This document shows, piece by piece, positions 10,690 to 23,065 of a DNA stretch of 64,000 nucleotides. The number at the start of each line of letters is the position of its first letter. Position 1 is the stretch's first letter. The notes beneath the pieces are model-generated. The model made no database searches. It was not told the DNA's origin and was given only the letters and a program-made list of their open reading frames with translations. The DNA comes from Megalonaias nervosa (lineage: Eukaryota > Mollusca > Bivalvia > Unionida > Unionidae): the NCBI GenBank assembly GCA_016617855.1, contig JAECUM010001871.1:1-64000 (forward strand), given 5' to 3'. Position numbers and translations under genes: made by a program.

Positions 10690-11990
10690 TATCAATCTCC
10701 TAATAAAATGACATTACTATTAGGATTCATCCATAATGGAGTTTCAAGAAAATCCTCAGAGTTCTCTTCAGTCAATTTATTATCTAATTCAATATATTCT
10801 GCAAATGCATCAGTCCAGAATGCATTCAAAGTATTTGTCACCTTTGTCATAAAAGCTATACCAAAAGTAAAAAATGTGTCTATATTTGGTATGGAAGTTG
10901 TTAAAATCTCTTTCCATTTAGGTTTAGAGTTGACAAGTCTTCTCATCCATGGGAGTTTCAATGCATGTACAAACATGTTTATATTTAACATTTTCAAACT
11001 TCTTTTCATCAGATTACTCTTAAAATAAAAATTTCCTTTTGAATTTATCTTTTTTGACCACCCCATTCAAATGTATGGAAATGTACATCTAACTCCCTAC
11101 ACTTGGCTTCAGTTGCATTTTGTAAACTTACAAATAAGTGAGTAATCTTGGATATGACCAAGCTTTCCACAACTACAAATTTTCCGAATGGGGTAAGTGA
11201 TCATTTTGACAACTTTACAAGTAAAGATTTAACCTTTCTAATTTTGCTTTCATAATTGACCTTGAGCTAATATCATCTCTGTTCAAAGGGTAATACCTAG
11301 ATTGGCTAAACACCTGTAATAAGGATTCCAATCTAACTGATATTCTTGGCAGTACCTTACAATACTTCCAGTGGTATTTCCTATCCATACACATTTAGTT
11401 TTTTCAGTATATTTACTGAGCCCTGAAAATTTAGAATGCTGGTAGATAGGATCTATAGGAGACTTAAGAGACTTCTCTAAGACATCCAGGTTAAGAGCAG
11501 TGTCATCTGCATACTGTGAAAACTAGAAATTCTGTGGTGTTTTTAAAAATTCCTTTCATGTTTGGATTTTCCTAAATCAAATGAGCTAATGTCTCCACAG
11601 GAAAGAAAAATGAATGGGGATTGGGGGTCACCATCTCTACATCCCCTCTTGATTTCAAACCATGGTGAGCATTGTCCATTTACAGTGGCACAAGATTTGA
11701 TAATTTTATAGAAGAGATGGAACCAGCCTTGAAAATCCTTGCTAAAATTTAAAAAATTTAGAACTTTGTCAATTAAAGGCTTCACAACAGAATATAATGC
11801 TTTCTCAAAATCAATTAAAAGAAGTCCAGGTAGCTTGGATTTTTTTAGCAAAATATAAGGTCATAAAGAGTATTGATATTTTCACCTATGTGTCTGCCTT
11901 TAATAACGCCTGCTTGATCACTACTTATAATTAATGGCAGTATAGGTTTAAGTCTATTTGTAATGCACGCTGAGTCATATGACTCTGTGC
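10690..11990 (-). pseudogene. L1/Tx1-like LINE ORF2 fragment (RT core to C-terminus)
   Basis: Read on the minus strand with frameshifts. Near 11960-11870 it gives NRLKPILP, then SSDQAGVIKGRHIGENI (RT finger). From 11851 comes GLLLIDFEKALYSV (RT motif A region) and GCRDGDPQSPFIF (motif B, R.GDPLSP type). YADDT, the RT catalytic box, is encoded at 11513-11499 after FSQ, followed by a KTKCVWIG stretch near 11400. The last open part (11066-10692) contains SLKMLNINMFVHALKLPWMRR and a final LWMNPN. This order is the usual one for L1/Tx1-type ORF2. Stops between the blocks show it is inactive. The 5' side stops where a minisatellite begins at about 12.0 kb, so EN and ORF1 are missing. Confidence 0.85.
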
Positions 11991-12028
11991 AAAAGGTCTT
12001 TGCCAACCATTGCTAATATTCATCTTGT

Positions 12029-12495
12029 TTGATGCCAAGGTCTTCTTATGTCAAATATGGTCAAAATTGATGCCAAGGTCTTCTTTTGTCAAATATGGTC
12101 AAAATTGATGCCAAGATCTTCTTTTGTCAAATATGGTCAAAACTGATGATAAGGTCTTCTTTTGTCAAATCTGGTCCAAATTGATGCCAAGGTCTTCTTT
12201 TGTCAGATCTGGTCAAAATTGATGCTGAGGTTTTCTTTTGTCAAATCTGGTCAAATTGATGCCAAGGTCTTCTTTTGCCAAATCTGGTCAAAATTGATGC
12301 CAAGGTCCTCTTTTGTCAAATCTGATCAAAATTGATGCCAAGGCCTTCTTTTGTCAAATCTGGTCAAAATCGATGCTATGGTCTTCTTTTGTCAAATCTA
12401 GTCATAATTGATGCCAAGCTTAGTCTTCTTTTGTCAGATCTGGTCAAAATTGATGCCAAGGTCTTCTTTTGTCAAATATAGTCAAAACTGATGCA
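12029..12495. repeat. Minisatellite, about 41-bp unit
   Basis: Around eleven units of GATGCCAAGGTCTTCTTTTG plus TCAAATCTGGTCAAAATT. Units vary by scattered substitutions (TCAAATATGG against TCAAATCTGG), and one unit has a 6-bp insertion near 12418. It lies directly at the truncated end of the LINE fragment. Confidence 0.9.
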
Positions 12496-12510
12496 GTGGT
12501 TTTTCATACA

Positions 12511-13005
12511 AATGTTCTGCCATTTTTGGGTAAGAATGGCCATATATGACAAAAGATCAGCATCATTTGTGTTGCTAGTTTTGGGTTAGAATGGCCATGT
12601 ATTACAACAGACCAGCATCATTAATGTTGCTATTTTTGGGTAAGAATGGCCACATATGACAACCAACCAGTATCATTTTTTGAGTGTTGCTATTTTTGGG
12701 CAAGAATAGCCATATATGACAATAGACAAGCAGCATCATTACTGTTGGTATTTTGAGTAAAAATGGCCATATATGACAACTGACTAGCATTATCAATGTT
12801 GCAGTTTTGGGATACAAATGGTTATATATGACAACAGACCAGCATCATTATCGTTGCTATTTTGGGGTATGAATGGTTACATATGACTAAAGACCAGCAT
12901 CATTCATGTTGCTATTTTGGGTATACATGATGACAGACCAGCATCATTAATGTTGCTATTTTGGGGTATGAATGGTTAAATATGACAACAGACCAGCATC
13001 ACTAG
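12511..13005. repeat. Minisatellite, about 60-65-bp unit
   Basis: About eight units of TGTTGCTATTTTTGGGTAAG, AATGGCCATATATGACAACA, GACCAGCATCATTAA, with indels. It starts within about 15 bp of the end of the 41-bp minisatellite but shares no unit sequence with it. Confidence 0.85.
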
Positions 13006-13020
13006 TTTCATTTTGCAACC

Positions 13021-13262
13021 AGATGAGGCAAAGATGTTTTCAAACCCATTGTAACACTTTATTATGTTAGGAGTAATCGTTAGAACAAACAAGATAGTCT
13101 CTGGTGCATTATGCAATGTTTTCTGCAGTTGGCCCTAAGCTAGATGAGGCAAAGATTCTTTTCAAACCTATTTTAACACTTTATGTCAGGAGTAATCCCT
13201 AGAACAAAAACAAAATAGACTCCGTTGCATTATGTAATGTTGTTTGCAGTTGGCCCTGAGCT
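13021..13262. repeat. 121-bp tandem duplication containing a MITE-spacer-like motif
   Basis: Two units starting at 13021 and 13142 share AGATGAGGCAAAGAT, TTCAAACC, TAACACTTTAT, GGAGTAATC, AGAACAAA, GCATTATG and TTTGCAGTTGGCCCT. The GGAGTAATC-(N4)-AGAACAAA and GCATTATG motifs are diagnostic of the cloverleaf MITE centre. Each unit is therefore probably derived from part of that element. Confidence 0.7.
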
Positions 13263-14580
13263 ATGACATACATTCTATGTTGATACTGAATTATGTATTT
13301 AAGACGTTTTTCAAGACAGTGGTGGACCTCACTATAAATCCCCTCATTGCACCCTTTCTTCTTATAACACATATACAGCTGTGGATCCCATTCATTTGGT
13401 TACATTTTGTTCATGGCTGCTTACCATAAATTGTCATGTAAATTGCATGGTCATATATCATGCACAGGTATATTTTGGGAGTAAACAATGTTGTGAAACA
13501 AACCTTAAAATTTTGATAACTATAATGTCATCCCACTGGCGCAGAACCTCACTAACTAAGCAATTATCACTCATTGTGGTGTGAGACCAACTAGATGTGA
13601 TGCTTCATTGATTTCATTTTTTCATTTTTTTTTTAATTTTTCATGATGAAAGTGTATATATATTATTATGTTTTTCTGCAATATTCCTCCACTTGTTATG
13701 GAATAGGCTTCACAAATCTAATTTATTATCACACTGTATGCTAATCAATAATCTCTCTAACTTTGATTTCATTCTCTGACAGTTCGCACATAATCCTACC
13801 TTATAGGAAATGCATACAAATGAACAGAGTTATGCTTCACCAACATGGCCTGCAGTTATTGGTAGTACTTGTACCATAATACTACTGATAAATGGCCTGT
13901 CTTTAATTGATTAAATTGGTTAACTGGTTAAATTGGTGATTTAACAATGTATAATGTCATTATTTTATAGAAAATCAACACCATAAAAAAATTTAAATCC
14001 CCATAGTGTATACTAATGTTCTTTCCCCAGTATGTCTGCTCACCACCAATGGAAATCACATCAAAGATGTTAACAATGTGAATATCATATACAGCTAAGC
14101 AAAACCTTGTGACCTTTGAAATCAGCAATGAAAAATGCCAACAGAGTTACTTGTAATCACTTGGATATCCCTGAATGAGATTAAAGGATGGAGCCACCTG
14201 AACGGCCGCATCCTCAGCATGTCAATCAGTCAAAGCAAGCCAACCATAACCTACCACCACTTCTACCATTACTAAAGAATCAGTTGTATGGTTGGATTGA
14301 CAAGAGGTGTGAGAAGGGGTTCAAAGTCTCCTGAACATCTTGGAACAGCATGGTTTTTTAAGGCCAACTAGGGCAAAGAGTGCTATCAGCACATATATTA
14401 CTTTTGAAATTCAAAACAGAGTGATATAGATTGTCCTGGAAACATTTTTTAAGAAATTCAGACAGATATAATAATTGTGTATACTGCTGCTTAGTAATTA
14501 TTAATTAGCTGTAATTACAGTTTGCTCTTTGAATTCTTTATCTTTAGAATATTGTCAAAATTCTTTCCAGATACAGTTAC
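13263..14580. other. No recognised feature
   Basis: AT-rich sequence with several short spurious ORFs. A slightly GC-richer island (14190-14270) contains GAACGGCCGCATCC but no coding pattern I can support. Confidence 0.35.
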
Positions 14581-14745
14581 ATGAGCTCCAACAACCACCT
14601 GTCAGACAGCCACCTCTACAAGAGTCACTTGCTTGTCAAACATCCAGAAGAAAGCCACTTTTACAGACAAACATCTGTTAGACAGGCACCCTTTATAAGA
14701 CAGCCACTTTTGTCATACAACTACCATTGTAAGGCAGCCAAAATT
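14581..14745. repeat. Degenerate short tandem repeat, 'AGACAGCCACTTTT' type
   Basis: Five or six degenerate 30-36-bp blocks of the form CAGACAGCCACCTCTACAAG / AGACAGCCACTTTTGTCATA. Such wording is typical of the interior of mariner/pogo-type non-autonomous elements in invertebrates. I could not find the ends. The ORF that crosses it (14581-14874) is therefore not credible as a gene. Confidence 0.45.
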
Positions 14746-14794
14746 TTCATGGAACAAGAGTTCCTCCAAGGCACTGATGATCTACTTGATGAAA

Positions 14795-16255
14795 ATTTCC
14801 AGGAATCCAAGATCAGAACATTCTTTGTAACAACTGCTGTGTTGATATTCTTCAGCTATAAGATGATTTTGTAACTGACCACTGTGGCAACCATACTGGC
14901 TGTAATTGGTACCTTTTTCATTTATGACCAGCTAGAGATAATAAGAAGTCTCTTGTTGAAAGCCATATTCAATATGACCATTCATTCACTAGTAGCAATA
15001 AGATTTTCAAGACTGCCAATGTGGCAGCCATATCAGATGTACAAAATGCACATCTCATTTAGGGCCAACTAGATCCCACAAAAAGTCTTTTGGCGATAAT
15101 CCCATGCTGATGTAACTTTCTGTTTATGGGGAGCAACAATAACAATATCTTTAAGAGGGCTTCCAGTGAAAACCTGATGACAATGCCATCATTTATGCAA
15201 GAGGAATGGTGACAGCAAGGTTTTCAAGATGGTCTCTATGGTGCCATGTTGGAGGTAAGATAATCATTTCTATTCAGAACCAGTCACACATTGCTATGAG
15301 TCTTTAGTGAATACCCATCATCAATAAGACCATTCATATCCACATAAAGATTTTTTGGATGGCCATCATGGCAGCCATTTAAAAGGTTAGATTAGCATAA
15401 TTTTAATATAGGAATAACTATATACTGCATGAAGGAAGATTATTTTTACTTTTTTAAAGCTGGTGTGGCAACATGTTCAGTTATGTAGCTGTTATGAGAG
15501 TTTTAAAATTCTGGGAGCAAAGTGTTGACAAGACTTCACGATGGCTACCAATCATCAGTACCCTTTCCATTTAAGGCCAACTAAGAAGTCTTTAAGTGAA
15601 AACCCAATGCCAATAGATCATACACTCAACAGGAGTAGCAATATCAAAACATTCAAGATGGCCACAACAGTGGTCATATTGGAGGTTATAAGGGAGATCA
15701 GTTTTATTTAGGACCAACCATATATCTAAGAAATTTCTTTTGTGAAAACCGCCAAGTACAACAGACCATCCATTCAAGAAGTGAAGCAACAAGATTTTCA
15801 AGATAGCTACCATGGCAGACATACTGAATGTCAGATTGAAATAATTTTATTTGGGATCAACTTGACATTACAAGTCTTTCAATGAAAACTCCATGTTGAT
15901 ATGACCATTCATTAAAGGGAAGTATCAACAAGATTCTCAAGAAGGCCAACATGGTGAACATAACATCATGAGAAGTCTTTTAGTGAAAACCCAATGTCAA
16001 CATGACCATCTATTCTGGAGAAGCTATAACAAAATTTTCAAGATGGTCACAGAATTGCGACTTGGCTGTCAGGGCAGCACCATCATTGTTTAGGACTAAT
16101 CAGATCTTGGACAAATGTTACAAATTACATGGCAATCTTCATAGTAGTGTGGAGAAGAAGTGGGAACAAACGTGTGCTAACAGAAAATGTGACAGACAAC
16201 AGAACATCCCATGAGTTCTATTGGTTTTTGACCAGAACAGCTAACAAAAACAGTA
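14795..16255 (+). mobile_element. Helitron-like composite repeat array B (longest)
   Basis: A head is visible at 14795-14880 (TTCCAGGAATCCAAGATCAG, then a TTCTTTG..GCTG.GTTGATAT block). Many diverged monomers follow, recognisable by AAGATGGCTNCCATGGTGGC, ATATTGGAGGT, CCATTTTCATTTAGGACCAA, AAGTCTTT.AGTGAAAAC and TGACCATTCATT. The end (16190-16250) has GACAGACAACAGAACATCCC, then a tail hairpin ATTGGTTTTTGACCAGAACA and GCTAAC. Monomer phase slips by indels. Orientation is plus, as in all copies here. Confidence 0.7.
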
Positions 16256-18157
16256 TGTAACAAGTTTTCATATTTTTTTTACTTCACACAATTGACATAA
16301 ACATAGTTTCTTCAGTTTCAATACTAGCTAAAATCTTTTTCTAATGTCAGGTAAACAAGTCTACAATCATCAGATAATCTATTATTTGCGACATTTGATC
16401 TGGTTAGTAAAGAATCTCAATTCTCAATGTACGTCTTACCTTTTACCATTATTCTGTATCTTTAATGTTACATTTGTTTGGAAGGGTTTGTCTTCCTTAA
16501 TTTCTTTACAATTCATTTTTACATTTTCAACCTTTAAGTCCAGTTGGCACCATATAGCACTATTATGTCCACTCATCCATCTATCCCTCCCTCCCTCCCT
16601 CCATATCTGTCTCATCACTAACAACAGAAATTCATTAGTCCATTGGAATTTGAACATTTTCCAGGATATTCCTCTGAATCCTAGATTCCTCGTTTGTTAT
16701 GTCATTATAAATTATATCTTCCATCAACACTTTTGTGTTTCGAAGAGTTTTGTTGAATTATCCATCCCTCCATCACTCCCTGAATTACGAAACATAAGGT
16801 CACTTTTATTGCCTCCATGAACATGTGATGTAACGGACTCAATGAATCATGGTAGTATAATAATTATGTGATTTATAAAATTACTAACATACAAAAGCAA
16901 ATATGATTTTCCAAGTATATTGATGAATTAAAATCACAAGACAATATTTAATCAATATAAAAAACGGCCAATCCATGACAAGAATTTGCTTTTCAGCTAT
17001 CTTCCATTGTATAATGGCCAAACTTAACAGCATCAACCAAAATTTAATATTACCCTGAGAAAATTTCTGAGTCAGCTATATATTTTTGACATTAGATTAA
17101 ATAACATTGATTGAATTTGAACACGAGGTTGAGCATGGACTCCAGGGCTGGAAGTAGACACCTGGCATATCTGGTTAAGAATTTTGATTGATGATAAAAT
17201 GCTAGGAGTGAACAACGGAGAAACTATGTGTCAGGTACAACATTTGGGATTTTTTTCAGGAAAAGGAAGAGCCTCTCCTGGGGACTTATCCTCTAATGGC
17301 AAAAACAAGTTTATAGGAATTTATGCAAAGTTTGTTTCCTCTGTCCTTTTATTCTATTTAATTGATCAAACCATATCTGATTTTACTAGGTAACTCCAAT
17401 ATACCGAATTGAATGAATTATAAAATATATAAAAAGTAAAACAAAAACATCATTAGCTTTTTTTTCTTGACACTTACCTCTTAAGTCCAGTAAGAAGAAA
17501 TAACCAAATGGAGATAGCAATTTTTTTTATAGGTGCATGTCTGAAGTAAGACCAAGCTGTATACTCTAAAACTCAAATTACGTGAATCAATCTTACACCA
17601 AGAAAGGGGAATTAAAAATTCTTTTAACAATACCAAAGATATACAAGGTCTCTTATAGATGCTTCCCGATAAGGTCACTAGCAGGCGATATTCTGCCCAT
17701 TCTACCTGGAGGATGGGCAACCTGGCAGTTTCTCCTATATGCAATCACCAAAATTTACCATTTTTTTAACAAGGCACACTAATGCAAAGTCAACTTATAA
17801 ATCACAAATACAGATAATAACAGAATGCCTGATTTGAATTCTGTTTATGTATGTAATTTTCATAAAAGTATCTTAAGATTCAATAAATTTATTTCAACTT
17901 CCAAACACCATATAAAGTCAATGGTAAATCTGCCAGCTGACCACAAATATGGTAGCTGATGACGTCATTTGGGAACCATCTATACACAGCCAGTAAATCC
18001 AGTGAGAAAAATCTAGGAAATGTTTTTTCTTTAAAATCTAACCCTATGCAAAATACAAAAACAGAAAGGAGAATTTGAGCAACACTGTATAATTAATTAT
18101 ACAGACATGTGATAGGCACCATGACATTTGCTCTGGAAAATAAAGTGTCAATATAGG
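16256..18157. other. No gene supported; (CCCT)n at 16584-16601
   Basis: Contains a 158-codon ORF (16344-16820) with no domain I recognise and composition like random AT-rich DNA, and a short CCCT tract. I see no repeat family or RNA. Confidence 0.35.
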
Positions 18158-18176
18158 ATGGATGGATGGATGGACA
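18158..18176. repeat. (GGAT)n microsatellite
   Basis: Four to five tandem GGAT units. Confidence 0.85.
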
Positions 18177-18834
18177 GATGAATGAACAAAAACATTTAAA
18201 GAATTGAAACTAAACATGTGCAAGTAGCAAAAGTTGCACCTCAGTAGCACATTAGTTTGGTGATATGTGTAACACATTTCACTGATGTAACAAAAACAGT
18301 TTAGAGTTTTGCACCAGTAGATAGTGTGAATAATGGATGGACAGAGGAAGAAACAGATAAAAAATGAAAAAGATTGATGTTTCTAAAATATGTGTGCCCT
18401 CACTGCAGACAGTGCAGACCAACACATTCAAGTCTGAAACATCCAAACCCACATCAAGATTTGAAAAATAGCTATAATGATAACATAAAATCTAATTAGG
18501 TCATATATTTGAGCATGCAGTCATGCATACCAAATTTGTCTAAGTGATTTTTGCTTAATTGTACTAACAAATTGTTTTAGTTAAAAAGTATCTTTTCTTA
18601 GAAAAGTTAAAAAAATGTCTTAACATCCATACCAAATTGCATATGCCAATGTCTCAAGAGGTCTTTGCTAAACTGTGTTAATAAGGTTGTTGTTCAGAAA
18701 GTCTTAATTTTGTCCCAACATCCAAGTCCAAAGAGTTCAAAGAGAGTACCATGCCTGCACCCTGCACTTATTATTCCCATTTAATATTGCTTTATGTCGG
18801 TATGGTAGTACTATGGATATTACTGACTAACAGT

Positions 18835-20350
18835 TGTCAGTGACCTTGACCTTTGGGCAAGGTATGATGTCTTCAACCTATTCTGCAAACCAATTTTTAT
18901 TATAGTCACAATAATCCATATTTTTTACCTTTACATCCCCAAATCAAAAGGCCTCTTCCAGGCTTTTAATGCAAGCCCACCGGAAACTTTCATAGGTGAT
19001 CTAGAACCAAAATTTATTTTGTAAAACATTTTTCTTTCAGTCAGAGTGAACTTCACCTTTGACCATTGATCCCCAAAATCAACTGGCTTCTTTCTGACCA
19101 AATGTGAACAGTTCCACTAGCTTTGATGAAAATACATGGTGTGAGAATTCTGTGCAGAAACTAATTTTCTTTTTTCTAATTTAGTCTTTTACCTTTACAG
19201 CAAATGCAAGTCAACCACCAAGTTTGGTCCAGGTATATGATGTCAAACTATCGTTACTGTGCAGAAACCATTTTTATTCCTTCAGTCACAGTACCTTACC
19301 CTTTGAATTTTGACCCAAAAATAATTGGCTTGTTCATTATTGCTAGTGCTAGCTAAAATCTGATAACTGTACACAGTGGACAACTCAAACTCTTCAGCAA
19401 AACATTAGACTTCTGATCCCAAAGTCTACAAGCTTAGTTCTTCCTGACCCAGAATGCAAGTCGTCAAGAAGTTTGGCAATTGCAGATGATTGACAACTCG
19501 AGATATGGTACAGAAGCAGTTTTTCTTCTATCAGTCACAGCAATCTTGACCTTTCACCTTTGACTCTGAAATCAAAAGGGTTCTCCCACTGCCCAAGTGC
19601 TAGCCGTCAAAAAATTTTGTCATCTGTACATGGCGGATAATTTCAAGATACCATGCAAACATAAAATTGGCAACAGACATATCCTCAATCATATTAAGCT
19701 CCATCATATGGTGGGTGTATAAAAATTTTGGAAATGCAAGGACAGTAATGTGAATGGCACATATGCCTTTCCAATGTTTAACAGTCCTCTCTATAGACAC
19801 TAGTAGGCATGGTTGGCTCTGGAGATTACTGACCAATGGGTCTCAATCATCTTGACCTTCAGTCAAAGTATGCACTCTAAACTTATGGTGCAAGCTAGCT
19901 ATGACTATGACCTCTGACATTTAAACGACAGAATCCATACACCATATATACTTGCTTATAAGATAAGTCCAACTGCAAACTGCACAGACCCAGAGCTTAT
20001 AATCTGCTGGCAGATCTGGGTCTGTGCATTTTGTTAGGAGTAATCAGTAGAACAAACCACATAAACCCTGATCTGCAGGCACATTATGCTATGGCAGATC
20101 AGGATCTTTGTTTTTTCCAGTGAAACAATGACTTGACTTACAAGGAAGTATATATGGTAGTTTCTTTATTACTCTATATGCAAGCCATCCACAAAGGTCA
20201 ATGAACCTACCCCAATCCTCAAATGTTTTTCTGCGAAATCTAGTTTTCTTTCAGTCACAATGATCTTCCTCTTCAAGATTTTGGCCATAAAGAAAATGTC
20301 TTGGCTTCTTGAGTGCCACTACAAAATTATCCTCAGATCTATATACTTCT
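18835..20350 (+). repeat. Second composite repeat family ('CAGTGACCTTGACC'), split by a MITE
   Basis: Diverged units of about 150-190 bp carry TCAGTCACAGTGACCTTGAC, CTTTGACC, CCCAAAATCAA.AGGCTTCTT, GCAAGCCATCCACAAAG.TTG and 'GGTCCAGGTATATGATGTCA'. About seven to eight units are seen. The array is interrupted at 19942-20157 by a cloverleaf MITE and resumes with TGCAAGCCATCCACAAAGGT at 20178. The same family recurs at 33.8-34.0 and 61.7-62.4 kb. I do not know a formal name for it. Confidence 0.75.
19942..20157 (+). mobile_element. Cloverleaf MITE, copy 4 (best terminal repeats)
   Basis: 216 bp. The left terminus CCATATATACTTGCTTATAA and right terminus ending GACTTACAAGGAAGTATATATGG form an inverted repeat of about 20 bp. 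TA follows on the right; the left flank is CA, so one TA has probably mutated. Hairpin 1 (CTGCACAGACCCAGAGC..GCTGGCAGATCTGGGTCTGTGCA), spacer GGAGTAATCAGTAGAACAA and hairpin 2 (CCCTGATCTGC..GCAGATCAGGATC) are present. It is inserted into an older composite repeat. Confidence 0.88.
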
Positions 20351-20988
20351 CTTTGTTTTATTTTTTTATTTTTATTCCTCTTTACATATATGGTAATATT
20401 GATTGTGAGGAATCATGTAACATTGTGTGAGAAGTTTCCTTTCAAAATGTTCCAGTGTTTCAAAATTGCTGTGCATATTGGTATATCCATTCACTAAAAA
20501 ACAACCCAACAAAATCGGCTTCCCATAAGTTGGCCTATATTCTATATAAAGAATCTGCATGCTTACAGGAATCCCAAGTCAGCAACTGGGGTCAGCCTTC
20601 TATGTTATCAACAAAATTTTTCTATCAGCTAGGCAAAGTTAAAATGATGTGGGGTTTTAAAAATTCTCTACCTGGTGTATTTATTCATCTCCAAAGCTTC
20701 TATAGTTTACCACCTGTCATTATAACTGTTAGACACAGGTATTCATGTCTGCAAGGGCAAACAGCATATACCACACTGTCTTTAAGAATGCTTTTTGTAA
20801 CCCATGCTAGTGAAAAACATTGTCATTTGCACTCACAGAGGATCTATTTATTAAAAATGAGTTTTCTTGTGAAATATATTGTCATACTGTTGACCAAGAT
20901 ACAACAAATGTGTAGCTATTTTTTGCCATACATAGTATAATATTCAAACATCTGGCACATTCAAGCAATCCACTGACATCTCTCTCCA

Positions 20989-21036
<48 letters not shown>

Positions 21037-22335
21037 ATATTTTTTTATCCAATTTTAGTTTGATAATATATGAAAACTTCTAAGGATGACTATACTTCTT
21101 TATATGTTCAACTATATTCACATTAAACAAACAATATGTCAATGTTTTTTCCTGACATGAGTGATCCACACTGGATGTATTTGCTACATTACAGGAACAT
21201 TCAGAGTTGAGACAAGTGGATACATCTGTGTCTTTTATACATAAATGGTTTTTGAAAAATGCAAAAAAAAGGAATAAATGAGAACAGTATGTGTTATGTA
21301 CTAGCTTTATTGTAATGTGTCATGGAGGGTGGGTGGCAAATTCAGGAAAGATATAAATTTTAATATCTTATCCCAAGATATATGCTAAAATACACTAGCA
21401 GCTTGGACAAAGGAACCAATCATATGTTAAGCACCCAATTTCTTACTCTAAGTTAGCACCCACTCTAATTAAGTCAATAAAAGAAATCATTTTCATATTC
21501 ATGCTTTGGTACTTTTCAAAACAGAATATTAAAAAACAAGTAGGAAGTGGTGTCTATTTTTCTGTTTTGTAAATTTTATTAATAAATTCAATAATTATTC
21601 TCATGTATCTGGTCTCATCTCTCCATGAACAGCACTTAACTGCTGTTGTAGGATGAGAGACTGTGCGGTGGCTTACATGGATGAAATATCGTATTTGTCT
21701 GAAATAAATGGTTACCTATTAAATGATCTGTTGATGAACAACTTTTTCAAAGATAGATAATGCAGTCTGAAGACATTTATGTCAGCGTTATCAGTAAGTC
21801 AGTACTGTGAAATGCGCAATATGCCCGTTTCTTATCAATGTCACCTTTCTTTTCGATGCCACATTCAAAATGAAGATCATTCATTCTTTAAGAGAAGTGT
21901 TACCAGCAAAAAAAGGAAATAGACTGCTTAGTACACTTTAACAAATTATTATCTGGCTCAAAACTTGGGCGAATGTAAATTAAAGAAAATTTCAATAATT
22001 TCACATAGGCTCAAAATGGGGAGCAGTGCCAACATGACATTTTTTCCTACACTGGATGAACTGCAAACAACCCAGACAATATAAATCAAAGGAAACAAAC
22101 TAATGAATCTAATAAAGACTGGATTGTATTATTCTATTTTGTAATTCCAATTCACTTTTCTGTCTGAAATACTCCATTAATAGGGTCCGACATACTGTAG
22201 TTTCCATGCAGCTGTTAGATGTATGAGCCTGAATGGTGGAAAATGCCCATGTGTATGCAATGAATACCATTAACAGGGCATCTAATGGTTTTAACTAAGC
22301 AAGAGTCTCTTGAAGGACTAATACTTGACTGTACC
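20351..22335. other. No gene supported; contains a (CT)n tract and a hairpin
   Basis: A 161-codon ORF (20455-20940) shows no recognisable domain and is probably chance. A possible hairpin at about 21612-21664 pairs GTCTCATC and ACAGC with GCTGT and GATGAGAGAC. No repeat family is recognised in the remainder. Confidence 0.35.
20990..21033. repeat. (CT)n microsatellite
   Basis: Uninterrupted TC dinucleotide run ending in TGTGATAT. Confidence 0.95.
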
Positions 22336-23065
22336 ATAAGAATTTCCAGGAAATGATATGACCATTTCTTCTTTTCAACTGATGAGTGCTGAAACTATCT
22401 CTACCAGTCTTGAGGGATAAAACTTTCAAATTAGCCATGGTGGCAGCCATTGAATGCAAGATCAGCATCATTTTCTTTTAGGTCAACCTTGACACCATTA
22501 AAAGACTTCAGTGAAACTCCCATGTTAATATCACCATTCAGGAGAATAAATGCCAATATTTTCAATATGTTCATTGTGGAAGCCATATTTGAGGTCAGAT
22601 TGGAACCATTTTCATTTAAGACTAATTTGATATCATAATCAGTTTTCTGGTGAAACCATTTGCAATATGACCTTCCATTTAGGAGAAGTAACAATAACAA
22701 GATTTTCAACATGTCAGCTATGGTGGCCATACTGTCAGATCAGCACCATTTTCATTTAGTACCAGACTGAATTCACAAGAAGTCTTCCCATGAAAAACCA
22801 ATGTTGATATGGCCTTTCACCTAATAATCAGATATTCAAGTTGGCCATTGTGGTGGCCATTTTCAATGTGTGAGTTGGACTATTTTCATTAAGGACCAAT
22901 AAGACATCATAAGAAGTCTTCTGGTGAATAGCCATACTGATGTAACCTTCCATCTGGAGAAGCAGTGACAAAATTTACATGATGGCTGCCATGCTGGCCA
23001 TCTTGTACATCTGAGATCAACACCATTTGCATTTAGAACCGACCAGACATCATAAGCATACATGC
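22336..23065 (+). mobile_element. Helitron-like composite repeat array C (head plus monomers)
   Basis: The head at 22340-22420 reads AGAATTTCCAGGAAATGATA, then GACCATTTCTTCTTTTCAAC, then GAGTGCTGAAAC. Four to five monomers follow with GCCATGGTGGCAGCCAT, AGATCAGCATCATTTTC, 'AAAAGACTTCAGTGAAACTC' and 'AGAAGTAACAATAACAAG'. It ends at about 23065 without the usual GACAGA tail, replaced by ACCCCACCCCACCC. Confidence 0.7.

Noticed and set aside
14581..14874. 97-codon ORF starting MSSNNHLSDSHLYKSH
   Set aside because: It lies across a degenerate short tandem repeat and the head of a composite-repeat array; the His/Ser-rich pattern follows the repeat.
16344..16820. 158-codon ORF
   Set aside because: No domain, no splice-site context, composition like the surrounding AT-rich DNA, and a CCCT microsatellite inside it.
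20455..20940. 161-codon ORF, longest non-repeat ORF
   Set aside because: No recognised motif and no CpG or codon signal different from its flanks; a chance ORF of this size is plausible in 64 kb.
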